Source of the DNA: Microbacterium hibisci
Lineage (GTDB): Bacteria > Actinomycetota > Actinomycetes > Actinomycetales > Microbacteriaceae
Direction of reading: 5' to 3'
Length of the DNA stretch: 64,000 nucleotides
NCBI RefSeq assembly: GCF_015278255.1
Contig: NZ_JADIJC010000001.1
Span: forward strand, 682,001 to 746,000
Notes under the pieces: model-generated
Seen by the model: the letters and a program-made list of their open reading frames with translations, nothing else
What the model was told of the DNA's origin: nothing
Database searches by the model: none
Position numbers and translations under genes: made by a program
Shown here: positions 37,755 to 45,850 of the stretch, piece by piece
Layout of the letters: the number at the start of each line of letters is the position of its first letter
How positions within the stretch are numbered: position 1 is the first letter of the stretch

Positions 37755-37895
37755 GGGAACGTGTGAGGGGTCGGTCGATGCCGAAAGTCTCTCCCCCGCC
37801 GGCGGATCGCCTGCGGCGCACACCCGGGGTCGCGGTATCGGGACCCGTGATGACGGATGCGCGGTGACGGGATACTCCCTCTCGCTCGGAACAGG
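37755..37895 (-). promoter_or_regulatory. Candidate yybP-ykoY (Mn2+) riboswitch
   Basis: Leader of the TerC gene. GGGAGTATCCC (37879-37869) and, about 75 nt later, CGGGGGGAGAGAC (about 37798-37786) resemble the conserved 5' and 3' elements I recall for actinobacterial yybP-ykoY RNAs, which sit in front of TerC/MntP genes. After them the palindrome CCTTTCGAAAGG (37743-37754) covers a possible ribosome binding site, giving a translational expression platform. The exact fold was not computed. Confidence 0.55.
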
Positions 37896-37965
37896 ATACA
37901 GCCGGGAAGCGGGACCCGTGCGCCGTGAGACGATGCGGACCTCGCGGACACTGACGGGGTGAGAG

Positions 37966-38550
37966 ATGATTCGGAGGATGGGGATGGCCGACGACCGCCC
38001 GCCGGGTGCCACCGGCGACGCCGAACTCGTGGTGCTGGCCGCGGGTGGGAGCGAGCGCGCCTTCCGCACGCTCTACCGGGCGTACGTGCGGCCGGTGTAC
38101 TGGCTGGCGCACGGGCTGGTCGGCAATCCGGCCGACGCCGAGGAGGTCACCCAGGAGACGTTCCTCGTCGCCTGGCGCAAGCTGCCGGGTCTCGACCTCG
38201 CCGGAGACTCGCTGCTGCCCTGGCTCGCAACGATCTGCCGTTTCCAGAGCGCCAACCGCGTGCGACGGCAGCGCCGCGATCGCGAGCACACCGCGGCAGC
38301 CGTCGACGAGACCCTCCCGGCGACCGTCGACGTCCAGCAGCAGGTGATCGACGCGGAACTGGCCGAGGCGATCCTTCGCGAGGTCGCTGGCCTCGGCGAG
38401 CTCGATCGGGCGATCTTCCGGCTCTGCGCCACGGAGGGCTACGCCTATCAGGCCGCCGCCGACGAACTCGGCGTGGCCCATGGCGTCGTCCGCAATCGTC
38501 TCTCCCGCATCCGCACGCGTCTGCGGACCGTCGTGAAGGAGAGCACATGA
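37966..38550 (+). CDS. ECF RNA polymerase sigma factor
   Basis: 194 aa. Region 2 (FRTLYRAYVRPVYWLAHGLVGNPADAEEVTQETFLVAWRKL) and region 4 (FRLCATEGYAYQAAADELGVAHGVVRNRLSRIRTRL) are intact. ATG 37966; in-frame ATGs at 37978 and 37984 are alternatives. The stop overlaps the DUF4349 gene by ATGA, the usual sign of a sigma/anti-sigma pair. Confidence 0.9.
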   Translation: MIRRMGMADDRPPGATGDAELVVLAAGGSERAFRTLYRAYVRPVYWLAHGLVGNPADAEEVTQETFLVAWRKLPGLDLAGDSLLPWLATICRFQSANRVRRQRRDREHTAAAVDETLPATVDVQQQVIDAELAEAILREVAGLGELDRAIFRLCATEGYAYQAAADELGVAHGVVRNRLSRIRTRLRTVVKEST

Positions 38551-39728
38551 ACACCCGGCCCGCGGGGACCCCTTCCTCCCTGCCTGAACTGACCCCCGAG
38601 CGCATCGACGAGATCGAGGACGCGCTGTTCGCCGACATCGCCCGCGGGCGCTCGCGCAAGACCACCCGGCGCGGGCAGCTGTGGCTCGCGGGCGGAGCGG
38701 CGGCCGCGATCATCGCAGTGGCGGCCGTCATCGCGCCGTCCGTCGGCAGTCTCATCGACGGACCCGACATCACGTCTCTCGAACAGCCCGCTGTAGCGCC
38801 GGAGGCGCCCGCCGACGGCGGCAGCGCCGAGAGCGGATCCGACGCGGCCGTGACCGACTCGCGCGACGCCGGCCCGCTGACGCTCGGCCAGGAGTCGTCC
38901 GGCCAGGGCGACGCCGCCGGCGGAGCTGTCGGAGCTGCCGGAGCGGCGCAGACCGACCGTGACATCATCACGACGGCCTCGGCGACCGTGAGGGTCGACG
39001 AGGTCGACGCGGCGGTGCGTGCGATCGGGAACTCCGCGGTCGCCCACGGCGGCTATGTGGAGTCGATGAGCGTCGGCAGCGACGGCAGGGTCTACCCGAT
39101 GACGCCCGAGGGCGGAATGGTCTACGACACCTACCCCTCCCCGTCTCCCACCGACGGCGCATGGATCACCGTCCGCGTGCCCTCCGACGAGCTTCCCGAC
39201 ATGGTGGACGAGCTCGACGACGTCGGCGAGGTCACCGCGACCAACGTCTCGCGACAGGATGTGACAGCCCAGACCCTCGATCTGCAGGCCCGGATCGACG
39301 CGGCACAGGCGTCGGTGGACCGCCTCGCCGAGCTGATGGCGCAGGCGCAGAGCGTCACCGATCTCATCGCGGCGGAGTCGGCCCTGGCCGAGCGCCAGGC
39401 GCTCCTCGAGTCGTACCAGCAGCAGCTCGAGATGCTCGACGAGCAGGTCGCCATGTCGACGCTCTCGGTCACCGTGGTCCCGGACGTCGAGCCCGTCACC
39501 GCCGACCCCGCGGGTTTCGGCGACGGTCTGGCCGCGGGCTGGAACGGACTCGTCGCCACCCTGAACGGCATCGTCGTCGCCCTCGGCTTCCTGATCCCCT
39601 GGCTGGCGGTCGCCGGCGTCGTCGGCCTGATCGTGTGGGGCGTCATCCGCCTCGGCCGCCGGCGCAGGGCGGAGCGCCTGCGGCGGGCGGAGACGGATGC
39701 CGCCACCGCCGCCGAGCGGCGGGACTGA
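38547..39728 (+). CDS. DUF4349 membrane protein, probable anti-sigma partner
   Basis: 393 aa. A short cytoplasmic N-terminus (about 47 aa), TM helix in LAGGAAAAIIAVAAVIAP, then a long extracytoplasmic part. That part has an Ala/Gly/Ser-rich stretch, the DUF4349 domain (IITTASATVRVDEVDAAVRAI ... GAWITVRVPSDELPDMVDEL), and a coiled coil around DLQARIDAAQASVDRLAELM. A C-terminal TM helix ends in RRRRAERLRRAE. Coupling to the sigma gene suggests it holds the sigma factor, but no classical zinc anti-sigma motif is seen. Confidence 0.8.
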   Translation: MNTRPAGTPSSLPELTPERIDEIEDALFADIARGRSRKTTRRGQLWLAGGAAAAIIAVAAVIAPSVGSLIDGPDITSLEQPAVAPEAPADGGSAESGSDAAVTDSRDAGPLTLGQESSGQGDAAGGAVGAAGAAQTDRDIITTASATVRVDEVDAAVRAIGNSAVAHGGYVESMSVGSDGRVYPMTPEGGMVYDTYPSPSPTDGAWITVRVPSDELPDMVDELDDVGEVTATNVSRQDVTAQTLDLQARIDAAQASVDRLAELMAQAQSVTDLIAAESALAERQALLESYQQQLEMLDEQVAMSTLSVTVVPDVEPVTADPAGFGDGLAAGWNGLVATLNGIVVALGFLIPWLAVAGVVGLIVWGVIRLGRRRRAERLRRAETDAATAAERRD

Positions 39729-39770
39729 GACCTCTGCTGACCGTGTCGGCGCATCCGGGCGGCGCGCCGA

Positions 39771-39776
39771 TACGGT
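39771..39776 (+). promoter_or_regulatory. -10 box, leaderless DUF202 pair
   Basis: TACGGT, 6 nt, GTG at 39783. Confidence 0.55.
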
Positions 39777-39782
39777 GAGACG

Positions 39783-40145
39783 GTGACCCGCCGGAGATTC
39801 CCCCAGTCGGTGTATGGAACGGGCCAAGAGCCCGATGCGCGATTCAGCCTCGCCAACGAGCGCACATTCCTCGCCTGGAACCGGACGGCGCTGGCGCTGA
39901 TCGCCGGCGGCGTGGCGCTGGAGGCGCTCGGCCTGGATCTGCAGTCGGGGCTCCGACTGGCCGCCTCTCTCGTCCTCATCGTCGCGGGTCTGCTGCTCCC
40001 GGTCCTGGCGTGGCAGGAGTGGGGTCGCACGGAGCGTGCGCTGCGCGCCGGTTCGCCTTTGCCCGGCTCGACCACGAGCATCGCGCTGGCAGTCGTCATC
40101 GTGGGGGTGGGCGCGCTCGTGCTCCTCGGCGTGATCCTCCGATGA
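39783..40145 (+). CDS. DUF202 membrane protein (YidH-like)
   Basis: 120 aa with the DUF202 motif DARFSLANERTFLAWNRTALALIAGG and three hydrophobic helices. Integral membrane protein of unknown function. Overlaps the next DUF202 gene by ATGA; the two may form a heteromeric membrane protein. Confidence 0.87.
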   Translation: MTRRRFPQSVYGTGQEPDARFSLANERTFLAWNRTALALIAGGVALEALGLDLQSGLRLAASLVLIVAGLLLPVLAWQEWGRTERALRAGSPLPGSTTSIALAVVIVGVGALVLLGVILR

Positions 40146-40498
40146 CCGACCGGCGCGTGTTCGATCCGGGTCTGCAGCCCGAGCGCACCGAGCTCGCGTG
40201 GCGGCGCACCGCGCTCGCGATCGGCGTCGGCTCGCTCGTCGCGCTGCGGGTGCTGCCCGCCGCCGCGTCCGACTCCGCCCAGGCCCAGCTGCTGCTCGCG
40301 CCGGGCATCGCCGGCCTCGCCTTCGCCGTGGTGCTGTGGACGCTCGCGCGCGCACGCCACCTCCGCGTCAACCGCGCGCTCGTCGACGACGACCCGCGAG
40401 GGCTTCCCGGCTCGGCCCTGCTCTTCGCGCTGACGCTCTTCGTCGTCGGCTGCGGTGGTCTGTCGGCCGTCGTCGTCCTGACCATGGCCGCGCTCTGA
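40142..40498 (+). CDS. DUF202 membrane protein, second copy
   Basis: 118 aa with DPGLQPERTELAWRRTALAIGVG and three hydrophobic helices (about residues 28-50, 54-68, 92-116). Coupled to the preceding gene. Paired DUF202 genes like this are common in actinobacteria. Function unknown. Confidence 0.86.
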   Translation: MTDRRVFDPGLQPERTELAWRRTALAIGVGSLVALRVLPAAASDSAQAQLLLAPGIAGLAFAVVLWTLARARHLRVNRALVDDDPRGLPGSALLFALTLFVVGCGGLSAVVVLTMAAL

Positions 40499-40538
40499 CG
40501 ACGGCCTCCCGACCTCTCGCCCCGGCTGCCGGACAAGC

Positions 40539-40570
40539 CGAAAGCCCGGTCCTGGTGGACCGGGCTTTCG
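40539..40570. terminator. Strong terminator between DUF202 and tRNA-Glu genes
   Basis: CGAAAGCCCGGTCC-TGGT-GGACCGGGCTTTCG, a perfect 14-bp stem. On the plus strand it is followed by ATTTCTGTGT. It can end both the DUF202 operon and the leftward tRNA transcript. Confidence 0.8.
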
Positions 40571-40579
40571 ATTTCTGTG

Positions 40580-40652
40580 TGACCCCAGCGGGATTCGAAC
40601 CCGCGTTACCGCCGTGAGAGGGCGGCGTACTAGGCCGCTATACGATGGGGCC
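40580..40652 (-). tRNA. tRNA-Glu (CTC), copy 1
   Basis: 73 nt. Acceptor GGCCCCA/TGGGGTC, anticodon arm CCGCC-CTCTCAC-GGCGG giving anticodon CUC, T-arm CGGGTTCGAATCCCG. No encoded CCA. Identical to copy 2, 44 bp away. Confidence 0.97.
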
Positions 40653-40696
40653 GTACAGCGTGCCGCAACGGCTGTTGCGACGTGTTGCTTGACTGG

Positions 40697-40769
40697 TGAC
40701 CCCAGCGGGATTCGAACCCGCGTTACCGCCGTGAGAGGGCGGCGTACTAGGCCGCTATACGATGGGGCC
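40697..40769 (-). tRNA. tRNA-Glu (CTC), copy 2
   Basis: 73 nt, base-for-base identical to copy 1 and transcribed first. Spacer and flanks differ between copies, so only the tRNA itself is duplicated or conserved. Confidence 0.97.
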
Positions 40770-40876
40770 GTTCAGGCAACCGTTCGATTATGCCACGGCG
40801 CGCAGGCCCTCTCCAAATCGGCACGGGGATCCCGGTTCTCCTTGCCCGGGCGGCGGCGGAACGCTTGACTCGACGC

Positions 40877-41515
40877 ATGCGAGTCACGAAGTTCGAGCAC
40901 GCCACCCTCACCCTGGTCGACACCGGCAAGACGCTGGTGATCGACCCCGGATCCTTCACCGCTCCCCTCGGCGAGCTCGAGGGGGTCGTCGGGATCGTGA
41001 TCACGCACGAGCATCCCGACCACTGGACCGCGGACCACCTGGACCGCATCCTCGGCACCTTCCCGAACACGCCGATCTTCGCACCCGAGGGCGTTGCCAA
41101 GGTCGCCGGCGACTACGACATCACCCTGGTCCACCCCGGCGACGTCATCGACCTCGAGCCGTTCCGCCTCGAGTTCTTCGGCGGCACGCACGCCGTGATC
41201 CACAAGTCGATCCCGGTCGTCGACAACGTCGGAGTGCTCGTCAACGACGACTTCTACTATCCGGGCGACTCGTACGCCGTCCCCGAGGGACGGTCGGTGA
41301 AGCTGCTCGCCTCGCCCGTCGGCGCGCCGTGGCTCAAGATCGGCGAGGCGATGGACTTCGTCCTCGCGGTCGCGCCGCGGCGCGTGTTCGGAACCCACGA
41401 CATGACGCTCTCCGTCGCCGGCCGCGACATGGGGCGCGCACGGCTCGCGTGGGCCGCCGAGCAGGGCGGCGGCGAACTCGTCGCGCTGAACCCGGGCGAG
41501 GGCACCGACATCTGA
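40877..41515 (+). CDS. Metallo-beta-lactamase-fold hydrolase (UlaG-like)
   Basis: 212 aa. Starts MRVTKFEHATLTLVDTGKTL and carries ITHEHPDHWTADHL as the HxHxDH metal site, with further ligands in FFGGTHAVIH, GDSYA and GTHDM. Relatives are metal-dependent lactonases or phosphodiesterases acting in the cytoplasm; the substrate here is unknown. ATG 40877 fits the family start. Convergent with ptsH across a long hairpin. Confidence 0.85.
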   Translation: MRVTKFEHATLTLVDTGKTLVIDPGSFTAPLGELEGVVGIVITHEHPDHWTADHLDRILGTFPNTPIFAPEGVAKVAGDYDITLVHPGDVIDLEPFRLEFFGGTHAVIHKSIPVVDNVGVLVNDDFYYPGDSYAVPEGRSVKLLASPVGAPWLKIGEAMDFVLAVAPRRVFGTHDMTLSVAGRDMGRARLAWAAEQGGGELVALNPGEGTDI

Positions 41516-41534
41516 CCCACACTCCGCAGACGCG

Positions 41535-41578
41535 GACGACGGATGCCGCAGCAGCTTCGATCTGCGGCATCCGTCGTC
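41535..41578. terminator. 17-bp intergenic hairpin containing inverted GGATGCCGC copies
   Basis: GACGACGGATGCCGCAG (41535-41551) and its exact complement CTGCGGCATCCGTCGTC (41562-41578) with a 10-nt loop, between the convergent hydrolase and ptsH genes. A likely bidirectional terminator without a T-run. Confidence 0.7.
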
Positions 41579-41623
41579 TCGTTCTCCCCGTGCGGCGACG
41601 CGGCCGGACGGGCGGTCAGTTTT

Positions 41624-41893
41624 CTACTGGGCGTCGAGATCGGTCTCCAGAAGGGCGACCAGGGCGTCGAGCGCCTCGTCCGCGCCGTCACCGTCGGCCT
41701 TCAGGGTCACGACCGTGCCCTGCGAGGCGCCCAGACCCATCAGCGACAGGATGCTGCCGGCGTTGAGGTCGGGGCCGCCTTCGACGGCGATCGTGACCGG
41801 GACGGGCTGCGCCTGCACGGCCTGCACGAAGAGCTTCGCGGGGCGGGCGTGGAGTCCGGAGCTGCTGGCGATGGTGGCCTGACGTTCTGCCAT
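41624..41893 (-). CDS. ptsH: Phosphocarrier protein HPr
   Basis: 89 aa. Phosphorylated His in SSSGLHARPAKLF and the Ser site region in NAGSILSLMGLGASQG. Passes phosphate from enzyme I to the fructose permease encoded 64 bp upstream. Starts ATG 41893 with GGAGAG upstream. Confidence 0.95.
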   Translation of the reverse strand: MAERQATIASSSGLHARPAKLFVQAVQAQPVPVTIAVEGGPDLNAGSILSLMGLGASQGTVVTLKADGDGADEALDALVALLETDLDAQ

Positions 41894-41957
41894 GGTTCTC
41901 TCCTGTCTGCGTCGGACCTCGGCCGGTCGACGCTTCCGATTCTGTCGGACGACGACC

Positions 41958-44027
41958 TCAGGCCGCCACGGGTACGGCCATCTCGACGGCCTCGGCCTGC
42001 TCGAGCTCCTTGCGGCCCACCCACTTCTTGAGGGCGATCACCGCGAAGGCCGAGACCACGGTTCCGGCGGCGATCGCGACGAGGAAGCCCCAGAACGGGT
42101 CGATGGCGAAGAACACGAAGAGTCCGCCGTGCGGCGCGAGCGACTGCACGCTGAAGACCATCGTGAGCGCACCGGTCACCGCGCCGCCGACCATCGAGGC
42201 GGGGATCACGCGCAGCGGGTCCGCCGCCGCGAAGGGGATGGCACCCTCGCTGATGAACGCCGCGCCGAGCAGCCACGCCGCCTTTCCGTTCTCACGCTCC
42301 ACCGGCGGGAAGAGATTGCGCGCGAGCACCGTGGACGCGAGCGCCATCGCGAGCGGCGGCACCATGCCCGCGGCCATCACGGCCGCCATGATCAGGTACG
42401 GCGTGGTGTTCTCCGGCGTGGCGGCGGCGAGCCCCGCGACCGCGAAGGCGTAGGCGACCTTGTTGACGGGGCCACCCAGGTCGAAGCACATCATGAGGCC
42501 GAGGACGACCCCGACCGCGACGATGCCCGCACTGCCGGCGAGCTGGTTCAGCCAGTCGGTGAGCAACACCATCAGCGTCGCGATGGGCCGTCCGAGGAAC
42601 AGCACCATGAGACCCGACGCCACGATCGACGCCAGCAGCGGGATGATGGCCACGGGCATCAGTCCGCGCAGCCAGCGCGGCACGCGCCACGTGCCGATCC
42701 ACCATGCGGTGACACCGGCGAGCAGACCGCCGACGATGCCGCCGATGAAGCCGGCATTCATCGTCACGGCGATCGCGCCGGCCACGAAGCCGGGCGCGAT
42801 GCCCGGGCGGTCGGCTATCGCGAAGGAGATGTACCCGGCGAGGGCAGATACGAGGAAGCCCATCGACGCAGCGCCGATGGCGAACGCCACCGACCCGAGG
42901 TAGATGCCCAGTCCGCCTTCGGGCAGATCCCACAGCGAGTTCTCGACGATCACGGTCGTCGCATTGTTCGGGGCGGCGTAGTCGTCGCCGAAGAACAGGA
43001 AGCCGAGGGCGATCAGCAGACCGCCGCCCGCGACGAACGGGATCATGTAGCTCACGCCGGTGAGGAGGATCCGCTGGATGCGGGCGCCCCACGACAGCGT
43101 CTCGGCGGGCGCGGCCGACGCCGTCGCGGCCTCGCCGCCGACGCGCGTCGCCGTCGGGTCGTTGGCGGCGGCCACGGCCTCGGCCACGAGCAGCTCGGGC
43201 TGCTCGATGCCCCGCTTGACCCCGGAGCGCACGACGGGCTTGCCGGCGAACCGCTGCTGTTCGCGCACGTCGACGTCGGTGGCGAAGATGACGGCGTCGG
43301 CTCCGCGGATGACGTCGGCGGGGAGCGCCTGGTAGCCGCTCGAGCCCTGGGGTTCGACGACGAGGTCGACACCGGCCTTCTTGCCGGCGGCGGTGAGCGC
43401 ATCGGCGGCCATGAAGGTGTGCGCGATGCCGGTCGCGCACGCGGTGACGGCGACGATCCGGGCGGGACGTCCATCGATCGTGAGGGCATCAGGCGCGACG
43501 GCGGCTGCCGCGGGGGCGGCTGCTGCGGCGGGGGCGGCGGCTGTTGCTGCGGGCGCCGCGGCGGCTGCGGCGTCCCTCTCCCCGATGGCGGTCTGCACGA
43601 TCGCGACCACGTCGTCGTCGGTCGTCGCGGCGCGCAGACCTGACGTGAAGTCCTCCTGCATGAGGCTGCGGGCGAGCTTGGACAGCACCGCCAGGTGCGC
43701 TTCGGCTGCGTCCGCGGGCGCGGCGATGAGGAAGACGAGGTCGGCCGCGCCGTCAGGCGCTCCGAAGTCGACGCCCGGATTCAGCCGCGCGAATGCGAGG
43801 GAGGGCGTCGTGACGGCCGCACTCTTGGCGTGGGGAATGGCGATTCCGCCGGGAAGCCCGGTCTCGTCCTTCTGCTCGCGCGCCCACGCGTCGTCGAAGA
43901 GCGCGTCGGCGTCGATCGCGCGGCCCTGCGCGACGACGCGGGCGGCGAGCGACCGGATGACGGCGGCCTTGTCGGCGCCCAGTGGCGCGTCGAGGCTCAC
44001 CAGGCCTGGGGTGATGGTGTCGGTCAC
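41958..44027 (-). CDS. fruA: PTS fructose permease EIIABC
   Basis: 689 aa. EIIA domain (about residues 1-150) with the phospho-His in GGIAIPHAKS. An Ala/Pro linker, EIIB with CATGIAHTFMAADAL (Cys), and a membrane EIIC with about nine spans and GAAFISEGAIPFAAADP. Imports fructose as fructose-1-phosphate. GTG 44027 has AGGAGG 5 nt upstream and overlaps the fruK stop by GTGA. Open frame further upstream is the fruK shadow. Confidence 0.95.
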   Translation of the reverse strand: MTDTITPGLVSLDAPLGADKAAVIRSLAARVVAQGRAIDADALFDDAWAREQKDETGLPGGIAIPHAKSAAVTTPSLAFARLNPGVDFGAPDGAADLVFLIAAPADAAEAHLAVLSKLARSLMQEDFTSGLRAATTDDDVVAIVQTAIGERDAAAAAAPAATAAAPAAAAAPAAAAVAPDALTIDGRPARIVAVTACATGIAHTFMAADALTAAGKKAGVDLVVEPQGSSGYQALPADVIRGADAVIFATDVDVREQQRFAGKPVVRSGVKRGIEQPELLVAEAVAAANDPTATRVGGEAATASAAPAETLSWGARIQRILLTGVSYMIPFVAGGGLLIALGFLFFGDDYAAPNNATTVIVENSLWDLPEGGLGIYLGSVAFAIGAASMGFLVSALAGYISFAIADRPGIAPGFVAGAIAVTMNAGFIGGIVGGLLAGVTAWWIGTWRVPRWLRGLMPVAIIPLLASIVASGLMVLFLGRPIATLMVLLTDWLNQLAGSAGIVAVGVVLGLMMCFDLGGPVNKVAYAFAVAGLAAATPENTTPYLIMAAVMAAGMVPPLAMALASTVLARNLFPPVERENGKAAWLLGAAFISEGAIPFAAADPLRVIPASMVGGAVTGALTMVFSVQSLAPHGGLFVFFAIDPFWGFLVAIAAGTVVSAFAVIALKKWVGRKELEQAEAVEMAVPVAA

Positions 44028-45001
44028 GATGACCTCCTGGGTCGTGGGGTGGATGAATGCTCGGCGAGTCTGGTGACGGGCACGTCGCCCGAGGGCAGGT
44101 CCGCGGGGGCCGGCGCCTGCGTGCCGGGAAGGGATGCCGCGGCCGCCCCGTAGCGGACGGCCAGGCGAAGCCGCTCTTCGGGGCCGGCACCGCGCGTGGC
44201 GGCGAGCACGTAGCCCGCGAGTGAGCTGTCGCCGGCGCCGACGGTGCTGACGACCTGGATGGGCGGCGGTGTCGCCGCCCACGCGCCGTCCGCGTCGACC
44301 AGCAGGGCGCCGCGGGCCCCGAGCGTGATGAGGGCGGAGCGTGCGCGCGTCGGCACGATCGTGCGCGCGATGTCGGCGATCGCGCCCGCGTCGGCCTGGC
44401 CGAGCGTCGCGCCGGCGAGCTCGGAGAGCTCCTCGTCGTTCGGCTTGATGAGATCGGGCGCGCCGTCGGCGACCACGGCGGCCAGAGCCGCGCCCGACGT
44501 GTCGACGGCGACGAGCGGGGAGGCCGCCCCGTGCGCCGCACGGACCGCGGCGATCACGCGGACGTATAAGTCCTCGCCTGCGCCGGGAGGCAGCGAGCCC
44601 GCGAGGACGAGCCAGCGTGCGCCGACGGATGCCGCGACCACCGCGTCGATGACCCCGCCGACTTCGTCGGGCGACAGCCCGGCGCCCGGCAGATTCAGCT
44701 TCGTCGTGACCCCGGCCGGATCGGTGATCGCGAGGTTGGCCCGGACGGCGCCGGCCACGGCGACCCGGTGCGTGTGCACGTTCGCCTCGCGCAGCGCGGC
44801 GGCGAACGGGTCGCCGATGGCGAGCGGGAGGACCGCGGTGCACTCTTCACCGGCCGCGGTGACGGCGCGGGCGACGTTGATGCCCTTTCCCCCGGCATCC
44901 TCGCGTGCCGACGCGGCGGATTGCACGTCACCGACCCGCAGCGCCGCCGGCAGCGTGATCGTGCGGTCCAGGGAGGGGTTGGCGGTGAGTGTGACGATCA
45001 T
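44024..45001 (-). CDS. fruK: 1-phosphofructokinase
   Basis: 325 aa PfkB-family kinase that makes fructose-1,6-bisphosphate from the PTS product. Motifs MIVTLTANPSLDRTI, GGKGINVARA, IKPNDEELSEL and STVGAGDSSLAGYVLA with the catalytic Asp. Start overlaps the fruR stop by ATGA. The frame stays open far upstream, but homology fixes ATG 45001. Confidence 0.95.
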   Translation of the reverse strand: MIVTLTANPSLDRTITLPAALRVGDVQSAASAREDAGGKGINVARAVTAAGEECTAVLPLAIGDPFAAALREANVHTHRVAVAGAVRANLAITDPAGVTTKLNLPGAGLSPDEVGGVIDAVVAASVGARWLVLAGSLPPGAGEDLYVRVIAAVRAAHGAASPLVAVDTSGAALAAVVADGAPDLIKPNDEELSELAGATLGQADAGAIADIARTIVPTRARSALITLGARGALLVDADGAWAATPPPIQVVSTVGAGDSSLAGYVLAATRGAGPEERLRLAVRYGAAAASLPGTQAPAPADLPSGDVPVTRLAEHSSTPRPRRSS

Positions 45002-45777
45002 GCGAGCCAGACCTCCACATCGGCCTCCGTGAGCGCGGACGCGAGTTCGGCGTCGGGCGCGGCATCCGTCACCAGCACGTCGATGTCTGACAGCGACGCG
45101 AAGCCGACGAGCAGCTCGGCACCGAGCTTCTCCGCGTCGGCCACGACGACCACTCGGCGCGCGGACTGGACGATCGCGCGCTTGACCGCGGCCTCGTCGG
45201 GATCCGGCGTGCTGAGTCCGAAGCCCGCGGACACGCCGTTGGTGCCCACGAAGGCCACATCGGGGCGGAGTGCACCGATCGTGCGGACGGTGTCGGCGCC
45301 CACCGCCGCGGCGGTGAGCCCGCGGACCCGCCCGCCCACCAGCGACAGCGACGCGCCGGGAACGCCGGCGAGCGTGTGGCCCAGGGTGAGCGAGTGGGTG
45401 ACCACCTCGATGCGGGACTCGGCGAGCCGCGGGGTCAGCGCGGCGGCCACGGCGCTCGTGGTCGTGCCGGCGTCGAGGAACAGGGAGCCGCTGAAGTCGG
45501 CGCCGAGCGCGTCGAGCGCGCGGCGGCCGATGGCCGCCTTGGCGCTGCCGTGGCGCTCGAGCCGCTCGGCGAGCGAGGGCTCGCGGGTGCTGGCACGCTC
45601 GCGGGCCACTGCTCCCCCGTGCACACGGCGCAGCGCACCGCGCGATTCGAGGAGATCGAGGTCGCGCCGCACCGTCTCGGTCGTGACGTCGAAGCGATCT
45701 GAGAGCTCGACGACGCCGACACGGCCCTGAGAGGCCAGCAGGAGCTCGATCTGCTCGTGGCGCTCCGTCGCGTACAT
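44998..45777 (-). CDS. fruR: DeoR-family regulator of the fru operon
   Basis: 259 aa. N-terminal HTH (MYATERHEQIELLLASQGRV, ELSDRFDVTTETVRRDLDLLE) and C-terminal sugar-phosphate domain with DAGTTTSAVAAAL and GTNGVSAGFGLSTPD. Likely repressor released by fructose-1-phosphate. ATG 45777 has AAGGG upstream. First gene of fruR-fruK-fruA-ptsH. Direct repeats in its promoter are probably its own operator. Confidence 0.92.
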   Translation of the reverse strand: MYATERHEQIELLLASQGRVGVVELSDRFDVTTETVRRDLDLLESRGALRRVHGGAVARERASTREPSLAERLERHGSAKAAIGRRALDALGADFSGSLFLDAGTTTSAVAAALTPRLAESRIEVVTHSLTLGHTLAGVPGASLSLVGGRVRGLTAAAVGADTVRTIGALRPDVAFVGTNGVSAGFGLSTPDPDEAAVKRAIVQSARRVVVVADAEKLGAELLVGFASLSDIDVLVTDAAPDAELASALTEADVEVWLA

Positions 45778-45796
45778 GTGGACACCCTTCATCGGA

Positions 45797-45836
45797 TTCC
45801 CACACAATACAACACGTTCCCACATAAACGCAACCA
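45797..45836 (-). promoter_or_regulatory. fruR promoter with direct-repeat operator
   Basis: On the minus strand, TTGCGT, 18 nt, then TATTGT. TGTGGGAA occurs at 45824-45817 (in the spacer) and 45804-45797 (just past the -10), 20 bp apart, on the same face of the helix. A good layout for autorepression by FruR. Confidence 0.55.
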
Positions 45837-45838
45837 AG

Positions 45839-45844
45839 TATCTT
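45839..45844 (+). promoter_or_regulatory. -10 box, leaderless phosphotransferase
   Basis: TATCTT, 6 nt, GTG at 45851. It lies back to back with the fruR promoter, so FruR could also affect it. Confidence 0.5.
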
Positions 45845-45850
45845 CGAACA

